In this document: positions 1 to 5,508 of the stretch, in pieces
Layout: the number at the start of each line of letters is the position of its first letter
Position numbering within the stretch: position 1 is the stretch's first letter
DNA from: Bacillota bacterium
Lineage (GTDB): Bacteria; Bacillota; Syntrophomonadia; Syntrophomonadales; Syntrophomonadaceae
Length of the DNA stretch: 22,498 nt
Direction: 5' to 3'
NCBI GenBank assembly: GCA_023395515.1
Contig: JAEWZB010000015.1
Span: 1 to 22,498 of the forward strand
The notes under the pieces: model-generated
What the model was told of the DNA's origin: nothing
What the model saw: only the letters and a program-made list of their open reading frames with translations
Databases searched by the model: none
Made by a program: the position numbers and the translations under genes

Positions 1-473
1 GAATTGCGTTTAGCCAATTCACGTATTGGTTGTTCCAGGTCATCTGTAATAGAGATTTCTTTTTTCAATACCGCTATTTCTCTGTCCTTGATAATAAGGT
101 CTTCTATTTTATCGAATTCGCTTTGAATTGCATCCTCAATTTGCCGCAACCTGGGTTCAATTTTCCTTTCGATTCGATCCAGTTGCTTGCGTTCTTCTTC
201 TACTTGCCGTTTTTGCTCCCTAAGAATTTCAAGCATCTTTTTATCATCACGGTTTTCAAAAAACTCACGGATTTTAGGCAGAGGCATATTCAAAGACCGA
301 AGATAATGAATTGTATTGAGACACTCAAATTGACGCGTGGAATAATAACGGTAACCGTTTTCTTCATTAACAAGTTCAGGCTTTAACAGAGATATCTTAT
401 CGTAATGCCGCAGAAGGCGAACATCTATATTAAAAAGTTTAGAAATTTCTCCTATGGAAAATAATTCATTCAT
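1..473 (-). CDS. MerR-family transcriptional regulator (3' end outside window)
   Basis: I translated this frame by hand; it is open from the ATG at 473 to the window edge, giving 157 residues with no stop. The N-terminus (MNELFSIGEISKLFNIDVRL, then LRHYDKISLLKP and NGYRYYS) is the classic MerR winged helix-turn-helix, followed by a long charged helix (EEERKQLDRIERKIEPRLRQ) that would form the dimer coiled coil. The C-terminal effector domain lies mostly outside the window, so the inducer cannot be guessed. A good ribosome site, CTGGAGG, precedes the ATG. MerR proteins usually bind an over-long promoter spacer and activate on effector binding. The family call is firm; the target is unknown. 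Confidence 0.88.
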   Translation of the reverse strand, partial: MNELFSIGEISKLFNIDVRLLRHYDKISLLKPELVNEENGYRYYSTRQFECLNTIHYLRSLNMPLPKIREFFENRDDKKMLEILREQKRQVEEERKQLDRIERKIEPRLRQIEDAIQSEFDKIEDLIIKDREIAVLKKEISITDDLEQPIRELAKRN

Positions 474-497
474 AATAGCCTCCAGGTTTTATACTTA

Positions 498-520
498 TCT
501 GCACGTTATTTAGTCTGCAC
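498..520 (-). promoter_or_regulatory. Direct repeat upstream of the MerR gene, possible operator
   Basis: TCTGCAC occurs at 498-504 and again at 514-520 on the plus strand, 16 bases apart, just upstream of the MerR gene and of a TATAAA hexamer (488-493, minus strand). The position suggests a regulator site, but MerR operators are normally inverted rather than direct repeats, and I see no convincing -35 box. Weak call. Confidence 0.25.
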
Positions 521-593
521 TTCAAATCCCTGTTTTATTGCAGATTGCAGAACACGCAACACAGCATTTTCTTTGAACAGTATAATAGAGAAT

Positions 594-618
594 AGGGTAT
601 CACACTAACTGATACCCT
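594..618 (-). terminator. Hairpin after the polyferredoxin gene
   Basis: A 9-bp perfect stem (AGGGTATCA with TGATACCCT) encloses a 7-nt loop, 36 bases past the stop of the NapH-like gene and before the MerR gene. There is no long T-run on the minus side, so termination would be weak. It is the shortest member of the GGGTR-type hairpin set seen after several genes here. Confidence 0.5.
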
Positions 619-653
619 TTATTCCTGAATATGAAATGTTATATAGAGCAACC

Positions 654-1625
654 TTATTTTGATATGCTTTGGTTACAGCCGTCATGTATAATTGCGTCTG
701 ACCTATAATTCAACCTTTCTTTTATGCCCATATCAAAGCCAATTGTTGAACTAATAGCATTATGGGGACATTCATAAGTACAGGTGCTGCACCAAATGCA
801 CTCGGTTGAGAGTATTCTTTGCTTATGGTTTTTATATTCTAAAAGCTTGACATCCATGGGACATACCTTTTCACACTTACCGCAATCAATGCATTTATCA
901 GGATCAATCTTTATTTTCAGCACGGAAAATCTAGAGGTAACTTTTTGCAAAACCGGAATAGGGCATATATATTTACAAAAGGCCCGGTTATCTTGCAATC
1001 TATAGGCTAGAATTATTCCTAGACTATAAAATAAGATATTCCCGCCCATAAGCCAATAAAGCTCCCGGGTTGATTGAGGTTCCACCGGGTCTTTAAGAAT
1101 AAACCAGATAACCAGGACCAAGCTTAAGGAAAGAAAGAAGTATATGTATCTGACTATTCCCAGATATTTTATGCGATTCTTTGGGTATCTTTTATAAGGA
1201 AGTACATCAAGAATCATAGCCGTCCAGCATGCATAGCTGCACCATGCCCGTCCGAAAATAATCGGCCCGGCAATTTTAGCGATTAAATAATGCATAGTCG
1301 CTGCGGCAAACACTCCTGACAGCAGCAACATGAAAAAACCTTCAATCTGCATATTTTCCCGGTTAAAAAAGCCTAGAAAAAACAGCATATAGCAACCGAC
1401 TAATATCTGAGAGATTCTCCTGCCCCAGGACTTATGCTTTTTGGGCAAAGCCTGAATCAAGAAAATACCGATTGCAATTGAGGTTCCTATATATCCAAAG
1501 TTAAATAAATAGAAAATTGCTCCCGAGGTTATAGAAAATATAATACCTAGTCCCAAGAATATTCCCCAAAATACCAGGGGCAAAATAATATTTTTAAATG
1601 AAAGGTCCCATTTGTTACTATCCAT
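654..1625 (-). CDS. NapH/YccM-like membrane 4Fe-4S polyferredoxin
   Basis: This 323-residue protein has about six hydrophobic segments (roughly 12-38, 43-60, 70-87, 97-118, 155-178, 190-208) and then a cytosolic ferredoxin domain. The domain has two complete 4Fe-4S motifs: C245-x2-C248-x2-C251-x3-C255P and C276-x2-C279-x2-C282-x3-C286P. Two further membrane-proximal cysteine pairs, WCSYAC (129/133) and FCKYICP (217/221), are typical of the NapH/MauN/RdxA class. Such proteins pass electrons between the quinone pool or a membrane partner and a redox enzyme. No obvious terminal reductase lies next to it; the nearest redox gene is the flavoprotein about 475 bases upstream. The ATG is preceded by GGAG. 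Family sure, partner unknown. Confidence 0.85.
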   Translation of the reverse strand: MDSNKWDLSFKNIILPLVFWGIFLGLGIIFSITSGAIFYLFNFGYIGTSIAIGIFLIQALPKKHKSWGRRISQILVGCYMLFFLGFFNRENMQIEGFFMLLLSGVFAAATMHYLIAKIAGPIIFGRAWCSYACWTAMILDVLPYKRYPKNRIKYLGIVRYIYFFLSLSLVLVIWFILKDPVEPQSTRELYWLMGGNILFYSLGIILAYRLQDNRAFCKYICPIPVLQKVTSRFSVLKIKIDPDKCIDCGKCEKVCPMDVKLLEYKNHKQRILSTECIWCSTCTYECPHNAISSTIGFDMGIKERLNYRSDAIIHDGCNQSISK

Positions 1626-1733
1626 CTACATATGCTCCAAAATGCTTACGTGATTTTATAATAATGTAACGGTTAAAACAACAATAGTATATTAGCTCTG
1701 CTCCAACACGAAGCTTAATATTTAACTATAGTT

Positions 1734-1886
1734 TTAAATATCTGCTGACGACATAGAGTTGGCTATTTTCACGAGGTCGGCCTTCTTCAACTGAGGGCCT
1801 GACAAGGCTATATAGGAGCCAGCCTCCTCCCACCACAAAATCGGGCCTCCAAACTGCGGCTGATTGTCGTTCAGTTCTCCCTGTGT
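1734..1886 (-). pseudogene. 3' remnant of a DUF4367-like secreted or anti-sigma protein
   Basis: A 50-residue frame ending in TAA at 1734-1736 has a protein-like composition, with segments FGGPILWWEEAGSYIALSG and KKADLVKIANSM. The pattern W-E-x-G-x-Y-x-L-x-G followed by DLxKIAxSM resembles the end of DUF4367-type domains. TAA and TGA stops lie immediately upstream in the same frame and there is no start codon, so only a C-terminal scrap is left. It sits alone in the 475-base gap between the polyferredoxin and flavoprotein genes. The family name is from memory of the motif and is tentative. Confidence 0.45.
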
Positions 1887-1908
1887 TCATTATACCGCAA
1901 CAAAAATT

Positions 1909-1956
1909 AGGGTGTCAGCACCCAAAATCACTCCAGAATTTAGCTGCCAGCACCCT
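1909..1956 (-). terminator. Imperfect GGGTG hairpin after the flavoprotein gene
   Basis: The outer arms AGGGTGTCAGCA (1909-1920) and TGCCAGCACCCT (1945-1956) pair at 9 of 12 positions. An alternative small hairpin, GGGTG-TCAG-CACCC, lies within the left part. It is followed on the minus strand by TAATTTTTG. It lies downstream of the flavoprotein gene with respect to transcription and belongs to the recurrent hairpin set. Confidence 0.45.
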
Positions 1957-2100
1957 ATATTCTAACCTTTTAAAATTACCTCAGTCGTTATGCGGCAAGT
2001 TATTGAATACTTTTAATAAATAGAATTTTATTTCTTCTCTTTAAATTTAATTTCTACATCTGAAAACATAGTTTAAAACTCCTATGAAAATTCATTATCA

Positions 2101-3162
2101 CTATTTAATACTTTGCAGTCCTGATTTTATAGCTAACCGTCTAAGAAATGGATTATACATAGCTGGGGATTTTAGATTTTTAATGAGCAGATTTAGCCTT
2201 ATATCCTTCATCTTCTGATTATATCTATCTAAAAATCCCTCTATTCCATCTTCAAGACTCTGGGCTAAGTATAAAGAACTTTTTAGCGCGTAGCTGATTC
2301 CTTCCGCAGAGCTAGGACTGATCGCTCCTGCTGATTCACCCACCAAGGCTATTCTATCCCGGCCCACCCAGAGCTGTGATACCTTCCTAGGCCTATAAAT
2401 ATATGCCCCTTCTGTTTTTACTTTGTTATCAAAAATAAAACCTAGCTGAGTTAGCTTGGTTTTTAATAAATTATACTTATCCCACGGATTCTCTCTAGGT
2501 CTAAGGGCTGCCCCTACTAATAAATAATTGTCCTTTGGTATAATCCAAGAGTAGAAATCACTTATTTCTTCATCAAAAATTGCAGTGAAATAGGGCATAT
2601 AATCTGTACTTTCAAACCATTCCTGAATGGAGATGTACTTTTCAGGAAGATCAGGCTCCTTACCAATAGCCTTCCTTATCCTGGAAGAAGCTCCATCAGC
2701 ACCTACAATAACTCTTGCCTTAGCAGATATTTCTTGTCCATTATAAATATATCTTATTTCATATCCACCTGGTATTTCAGCAAAGTTTTTGAAAAATGAT
2801 TTAAACTTTTTCTCAACTCCAGTTGGAAGCATAGAAACTAGCCATCTATCGAATTTATTTCTATCCATATTAAAATAGAATCTCTGGTACAGACTTTCCA
2901 GATTATTAGTTAGATCAATGACTCTTACTGCAAAAAGCTGCGGATCAACTAGAATATCTTTAGGTATACCTAAACCCAACTTGGCAATCATTTTCTGAGC
3001 ATCAGGGGCTAGTAGTCCTCCGCAGCATTTATGAGCAAGGTTTTGGGGATTCTCGTTTTCCAGGTCCCGTTTGTCTATTAATAACACTTTGTATTTGTCA
3101 CCAATTAATCGTGCCAGGGTAGACCCGGCAGGACCTGCCCCTACTATTACAACATCATACAT
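2101..3162 (-). CDS. Geranylgeranyl-reductase-like FAD-dependent oxidoreductase
   Basis: This 353-residue flavoprotein starts with a Rossmann FAD motif (VVIVGAGPAGSTLARL, residues 4-19). It has the acidic end of the second strand (LLIDKRD, 27-33), a KCCGGLLAPDAQK block near 45-57, VGADGASSRIRKAIG around the middle and VGESAGAISPSSAEG in the last third. This arrangement is that of the geranylgeranyl reductase / digeranylgeranylglycerophospholipid reductase group within the p-hydroxybenzoate-hydroxylase-fold flavoproteins. In Clostridia such proteins are common and mostly uncharacterised; they may reduce isoprenoid chains or other double bonds. The start has a GTGAGGT ribosome site. A small disrupted reading frame ends 21 bases upstream. 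The downstream polyferredoxin could be an electron donor, which is inference. Confidence 0.82.
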   Translation of the reverse strand: MYDVVIVGAGPAGSTLARLIGDKYKVLLIDKRDLENENPQNLAHKCCGGLLAPDAQKMIAKLGLGIPKDILVDPQLFAVRVIDLTNNLESLYQRFYFNMDRNKFDRWLVSMLPTGVEKKFKSFFKNFAEIPGGYEIRYIYNGQEISAKARVIVGADGASSRIRKAIGKEPDLPEKYISIQEWFESTDYMPYFTAIFDEEISDFYSWIIPKDNYLLVGAALRPRENPWDKYNLLKTKLTQLGFIFDNKVKTEGAYIYRPRKVSQLWVGRDRIALVGESAGAISPSSAEGISYALKSSLYLAQSLEDGIEGFLDRYNQKMKDIRLNLLIKNLKSPAMYNPFLRRLAIKSGLQSIK

Positions 3163-3183
3163 AAATATAACCTCACAAAATAA

Positions 3184-3342
3184 TTATATGGGCAATATAG
3201 GTATTGAAACCAAAAAAGTTATAATTCCAGTTCCCCAAGATGCAAAACCCCAAATTTTAAATCCTTCTCTTAAATTCTTTTATCATCTTTATTCTTTAGT
3301 TATAATTTCACTTCTATATTCCAGGATATCACCATGTTTCAT
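3184..3342 (-). pseudogene. Disrupted small gene upstream of the flavoprotein
   Basis: A frame starts with ATG at 3342 behind an excellent GTGAGGTG ribosome site and runs 17 codons (MKHGDILEYRSEIITKE) to a TAA. TAA, TGA and TAA stops then fall within five codons. The same frame next encodes a hydrophobic, protein-like stretch (LREGFKIWGFASWGTG, then ITFLVSIPILPI) ending at 3184. An overlapping ATG frame, MIKEFKRRI, would join the hydrophobic part if one base were inserted near its end, so the original second gene may have been a membrane peptide of about 34 residues. It may otherwise be a short leader followed by a broken gene. It lies between a likely promoter and the flavoprotein. Confidence 0.4.
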
Positions 3343-3352
3343 AAAAGCACCT

Positions 3353-3365
3353 CACTAATTTAGTG
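3353..3365. promoter_or_regulatory. 13-bp palindrome next to a ribosome site
   Basis: CACTAA-T-TTAGTG is a perfect 6+1+6 inverted repeat. It lies just upstream of the GTGAGGTG ribosome site of the small frame that precedes the flavoprotein gene. Its position would suit a repressor operator or a short 5' stem. Function inferred only. Confidence 0.35.
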
Positions 3366-3385
3366 TTAAGATGACTTTAACATGT

Positions 3386-3408
3386 AATTTATTGTTTTAC
3401 AATAAATT
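3386..3408 (-). promoter_or_regulatory. Inverted repeat operator and possible promoter of the flavoprotein unit
   Basis: AATTTATTG and CAATAAATT form a perfect 9-bp inverted repeat around a 5-base spacer. On the minus strand TTGTAA, overlapping the repeat, is followed 17 bases later by TAAAGT, a passable -35/-10 pair. A repeat of this size over a -35 box is the usual layout for a TetR- or MarR-type repressor site, but no such regulator gene is adjacent. AT-richness raises the chance of coincidence. Confidence 0.4.
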
Positions 3409-3484
3409 ATTATCTAATTGGGTTATTTTATTATTGTATTAGAACATGAAAGCCTCGACGGAAATTTACTTGCTAAACAAAAAT

Positions 3485-3521
3485 AGGGTGCTGTCCCTTT
3501 AAAATTAAGTGACAACACCCT
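3485..3521 (-). terminator. GGGTG hairpin ending the arsenic transcript
   Basis: AGGGTGCTGTC (3485-3495) pairs with GACAACACCCT (3511-3521) with one internal mismatch. A short CTT/AAG pairing extends it in the loop, and A/T-rich flanks (AAAAAT, TAATTTTTT) make it look bidirectional. It follows arsM and the 51-codon frame and is the next hairpin met by transcripts from the ars promoter. It is a clear member of the recurrent hairpin family. Confidence 0.7.
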
Positions 3522-3555
3522 CTAATTTTTTATTTAACCTGACTTCAATTGGACC

Positions 3556-3711
3556 TTATTGCTTTATCGCCGCCTGGGCTGCCGCTATCATAATAGACCT
3601 ATCAAAGTTTTTCATATTATGGAACACTTTATGCAAATCATAAATTTTATTGTTACTCCATCCAGCTTTACAAATGCAAGTGTTTTTAATAAATAGAACT
3701 AAATATCTCAT
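3556..3711 (-). CDS. Possible 51-residue small protein within a repeated 3' module
   Basis: A continuous frame from ATG (3709-3711) to TAA (3556-3558) encodes 51 residues with segments MRYLVLFIKNTCICKAGWS, KIYDLHKVFHNMKNFDRS and MIAAAQAAIKQ. It begins 35 bases after the arsM stop and ends before the hairpin at 3485-3521. There is no good ribosome site, so translation is doubtful. Parts recur elsewhere: FHNxKN-encoding DNA near 5341-5359 and 7236-7260, and the AAAQAAIK tail DNA near 5977-5992 and at the 3' end of ppdK. It may be a small gene, a degraded gene end, or non-coding repeat DNA that happens to be open. Confidence 0.3.
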   Translation of the reverse strand: MRYLVLFIKNTCICKAGWSNNKIYDLHKVFHNMKNFDRSIMIAAAQAAIKQ

Positions 3712-3746
3712 TTGAAATTTAGTTCTATGTTCGTTTTTATACTAAA

Positions 3747-4541
3747 TTACAACAATTTAGTTGCCTTTATTGAAGCAGACATAATATATTCACCCACTCT
3801 TAAATTATGTTCCCATTTTTTAGCATATTCGTTAGGTACTTCTTTAGTTTCAATATTGATATTACTAAATCCAGCTCTCTCTAAATATATTTTTAGTTCT
3901 TCAACCGAAGAGGCGCCAGCAACTCAACCACAATAAAGTTTTTCATCTTGCTTCATTTCTTCTGTCAGGTCTTTAATTAGGACTACATCAGAAATAGCAA
4001 CTCTACCACCTTTTAGCAATACCCTGTATGCCTCATTATATACCCTTTGTTTTTTAGGGGATAAGTTTATTACACAATTTGAGATAATTACATCTGCTGT
4101 GTTATCAGCTACTGGCAGATTTTCAATTTCACCTAATCTGAAATCTACATTCGTATATTTATGTTTCTTTGATAAAATCCTTGATTTACTCACCATTTCA
4201 GGAGTCATATCTACTCCAATTACATATCCCTCAGGACCTACCTTTTTTGATGCCAAGAAACAATCAAATCCTCCTCCGCTCCCAAGGTCAATTACTGTTT
4301 CACCTTCTTTTATCTCTGCAATCAGTTGAGGATTTCCACAACCTAACCCCATGTTAGCGCCTTCTGGTACATTTAACATTTCTGCATCCGAATACCCAAT
4401 TTCTTTTGATACTTTTTGGGTAGAATCTTTTATTTGAATACCACCGCTACAGCACCCTCCGCCGTTTGCCTTGCCGTCAGCTATTTTACCATAACTTTTA
4501 CGAACAATATTTCTAATATCAGTTTTATTTATATCACCCAT
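3747..4541 (-). CDS. arsM: Arsenite S-adenosylmethyltransferase, probable selenoprotein (in-frame TGA read as Sec)
   Basis: ArsM methylates As(III) using S-adenosylmethionine in the cytosol. The ATG at 4541 is preferred over a GTG three codons earlier because AAGGAG lies 8 bases upstream. Visible features are a Cys30-Cys31 pair, GLGCGNP (Cys68), SAM motif I (DLGSGGGFDCFLA, about 85-97) and NCVINLSP (Cys156). The sequence LYCG then meets a TGA at 3924-3926. The same frame continues without another stop for 58 codons, beginning VAGASSVEELKIYLERAGF, which matches the conserved ArsM segment around the last arsenic-binding cysteine (usually C-V/I-A/G-GA). Reading TGA as selenocysteine gives residue 206 of 264, the normal ArsM length, with Sec replacing that cysteine. 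A SECIS-like hairpin follows the TGA. If the host lacks Sec machinery, the gene is a nonsense mutant or yields a 205-residue truncated protein. It is transcribed after arsR. Confidence 0.85.
3898..3911 (-). promoter_or_regulatory. Candidate bacterial SECIS apical hairpin
   Basis: Starting 12 bases after the in-frame TGA, UCUUC pairs with GAAGA around a GGUU loop. The loop begins 17 nt after the TGA. Known bacterial SECIS elements lie directly downstream of the UGA, have a short stem, usually carry a G in the first two loop positions, and place the loop about 16-37 nt from the UGA; this hairpin meets these criteria. The stem is only 5 bp, so the structure alone is modest evidence; the conserved downstream protein frame is the stronger argument. 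Confidence 0.6.
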
Positions 4542-4746
4542 CGATACCACTCCTTAAATTATTTAACAAAGAACTGAGTCGAGTTCCACTTTCCAAGCTC
4601 CTTAATCTTCTTTTCAATTTCTGTGGTAATAACCTCAAATTCTTATCACTCTTACCAATTGGGCCCCTGGGCCCCTGGGCCCCCGAGCCCCTAATCCCAT
4701 TAGTATCTTGAATTATTAAGTAATTAAAAAGATCATCTTCTAACAT
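4534..4746 (-). CDS. 70-codon frame bridging arsR and arsM, uncertain
   Basis: The frame begins at an ATG overlapping the arsR stop by 7 bases and ends at a TGA overlapping the arsM ATG region by 8 bases, so it exactly fills the space between the two genes as in translationally coupled operons. The product is basic, with a collagen-like stretch (GIRGSGAQGPRGPIG) encoded by a GC-rich tandem repeat, then a Lys/Arg/Leu-rich half. I recognise no family. No ribosome site precedes it except through arsR translation. The overlaps favour a real frame, but the low-complexity, GC-rich DNA could equally be a spacer that happens to be open. Confidence 0.35.
   Translation of the reverse strand: MLEDDLFNYLIIQDTNGIRGSGAQGPRGPIGKSDKNLRLLPQKLKRRLRSLESGTRLSSLLNNLRSGIDG
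4661..4692. repeat. GGGCCCCT tandem repeat, GC island
   Basis: Two perfect 8-base units (GGGCCCCT at 4661-4668 and 4669-4676) are followed by a variant (4677-4692). The 32 bases are almost pure G/C inside strongly AT-rich DNA. Each unit contains the palindrome GGGCCC, so the arsR-arsM mRNA could form a very stable structure here, or the tract may be prone to slippage. Confidence 0.8.
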
Positions 4747-5060
4747 TTTTCAGAGCATTCAAAGCATTTATTTGGGTTTTCTAGGTTTATAGCAATATCA
4801 TTTAAAAATTCATTTAGTATTTCCAGGCTATCCTTATTAATAGTATATTTCATCCAAATTCCATCACGCCTACTATGCACAAGGCCACTTTCACTTAAAA
4901 TTTTCATGTGGTATGAAAGAGTCGGCTGTGTAATGTTAAATTCATCTAAAATATTACAAGCACAAAGCTCACCCTGAGAAAGCATATGAAATATCTTAAC
5001 CCTTGTTTCATCTGAGAGAGCTTTCATAAACAAAGCATAATCCCTATATTTATTTTCCAC
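4740..5060 (-). CDS. arsR: ArsR-family arsenic-responsive repressor
   Basis: This 106-residue ArsR/SmtB winged-helix repressor includes ALSDETRVKIFHML (14-27), the metalloid-site ELCACNIL (Cys33 and Cys35, matching the CxC of the ELCVCDL motif in As(III)-sensing ArsR) and the recognition helix region TQPTLSYHMKIL (44-55). A cysteine-rich tail follows (CFECSEKC: Cys99, Cys102, Cys106) that could add a third thiol ligand. It would repress its own operon, which includes arsM, and release DNA on binding As(III). The start is GTG at 5060 behind AAGGTG. A strong promoter with an overlapping inverted repeat lies just upstream, supporting autoregulation. Confidence 0.92.
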   Translation of the reverse strand: MENKYRDYALFMKALSDETRVKIFHMLSQGELCACNILDEFNITQPTLSYHMKILSESGLVHSRRDGIWMKYTINKDSLEILNEFLNDIAINLENPNKCFECSEKC

Positions 5061-5097
5061 CTTAGCACCTTCTTTCGCAAAACAATCATATAGATGA

Positions 5098-5138
5098 CTA
5101 TCTATGTTATTATATCCCTACATATAGATAGATGTCAA
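5098..5138 (-). promoter_or_regulatory. ars promoter with overlapping ArsR operator
   Basis: On the minus strand, TTGACA (5133-5138) and TATAAT (5109-5114) are perfect consensus hexamers spaced by 18 bases. An inverted repeat flanks the -10 box: CTATCTATG at 5098-5106 and CATATAGATAG at 5121-5131. ArsR dimers typically bind AT-rich inverted repeats over the promoter, so this is the probable operator for the ars operon. The leader to the arsR GTG would be about 40 bases. Confidence 0.8.
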
Positions 5139-5251
5139 TGTATAACCTGGCAACCTAATTACTGGCACTACTCATCAATGTAAACTCAAAGGTTTTTCAT
5201 CCACCCTCTTTAAACTTTTCATAACCTTACGATAGTTTAGGCAGCAAGTAA

Positions 5252-5294
5252 AAAGGGTATTGTCCTCTAAAATCATTTGAGGACAATACCCTTT
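5252..5294 (-). terminator. Perfect 16-bp GGGTA hairpin
   Basis: AAAGGGTATTGTCCTC (5252-5267) and GAGGACAATACCCTTT (5279-5294) pair perfectly around an 11-nt loop. It is the strongest of the recurrent hairpins. In the minus direction it ends transcripts from the decayed DUF4160 module, with TTTTAC following; it also insulates the ars promoter from upstream reading. Confidence 0.7.
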
Positions 5295-5340
5295 CTTCAC
5301 CTAAGACTTTATCATATAAAGTTTTCCTGCTTCGATCACC

Positions 5341-5400
5341 GTTTTTCACATTATGGAACTTTTTAAACCCTTTTATTAACAATAGAATTTAATCTCATTT
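5341..5400 (-). repeat. Partial copy of the 3' module near arsM
   Basis: The minus strand carries GTTCCATAATGTGAAAAAC (5341-5359) and AAATGAGATTAAATTC (5385-5400). These align with two ends of the module at 3556-3711 (GTTCCATAATATGAAAAAC and AAATGAGAT), but the roughly 60 bases between them are reduced to about 25. The frame reads FHNVKNGDRS here against FHNMKNFDRS there. It looks like an internally deleted copy lying just after the DUF4160 remnant. Confidence 0.5.
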
Positions 5401-5403
5401 ACC

Positions 5404-5508
5404 TTAAAGTGATTCTTCTACTCCTCGCATATCATAAAATATTGGTTCAAAATTTTCATTTGACCAGAAAAATACTAAATAAGAACCAATGCGAAACAGA
5501 CTAGGCAA
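5404..5508 (-). pseudogene. DUF4160-like gene, truncated
   Basis: From a TTG at 5508, just after GGAGGG, a 34-codon frame reads PSLFRIGSYLVFFWSNENFE and ends at TAA (5404-5406). This resembles the N-terminus of DUF4160 proteins (about 80-90 residues), which have an FxSxG/FFxSNE..EPxHVH pattern; here the HVH part is absent. It overlaps the end of the upstream gene by 8 bases (ATTGCCTAG), as a coupled pair would. DUF4160 genes often sit beside a small partner gene in possible toxin-antitoxin-like modules. The family call rests on a short stretch. Confidence 0.5.

Noticed and set aside
30..386. Plus-strand 118-codon frame at the left edge
   Set aside because: It is antisense to the MerR gene, whose frame has clear family motifs and a good ribosome site.
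498..520. CRISPR-like direct repeats before the MerR gene
   Set aside because: Only two 7-base copies; nothing resembling a repeat-spacer array.
3184..3342. Selenocysteine reading of the TGA in the small frame ahead of the flavoprotein
   Set aside because: The TGA is flanked on both sides by in-frame TAA stops, so Sec insertion could not restore the frame.
3712..3936. Plus-strand 74-codon frame
   Set aside because: It is antisense to the read-through C-terminal part of arsM.
3924..4550. Reading arsM as a complete shorter protein ending at the TGA
   Set aside because: It would lack the conserved C-terminal part and last arsenic-binding residue, while the frame stays open and family-like for 58 more codons. 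A recent nonsense mutation remains the main alternative.
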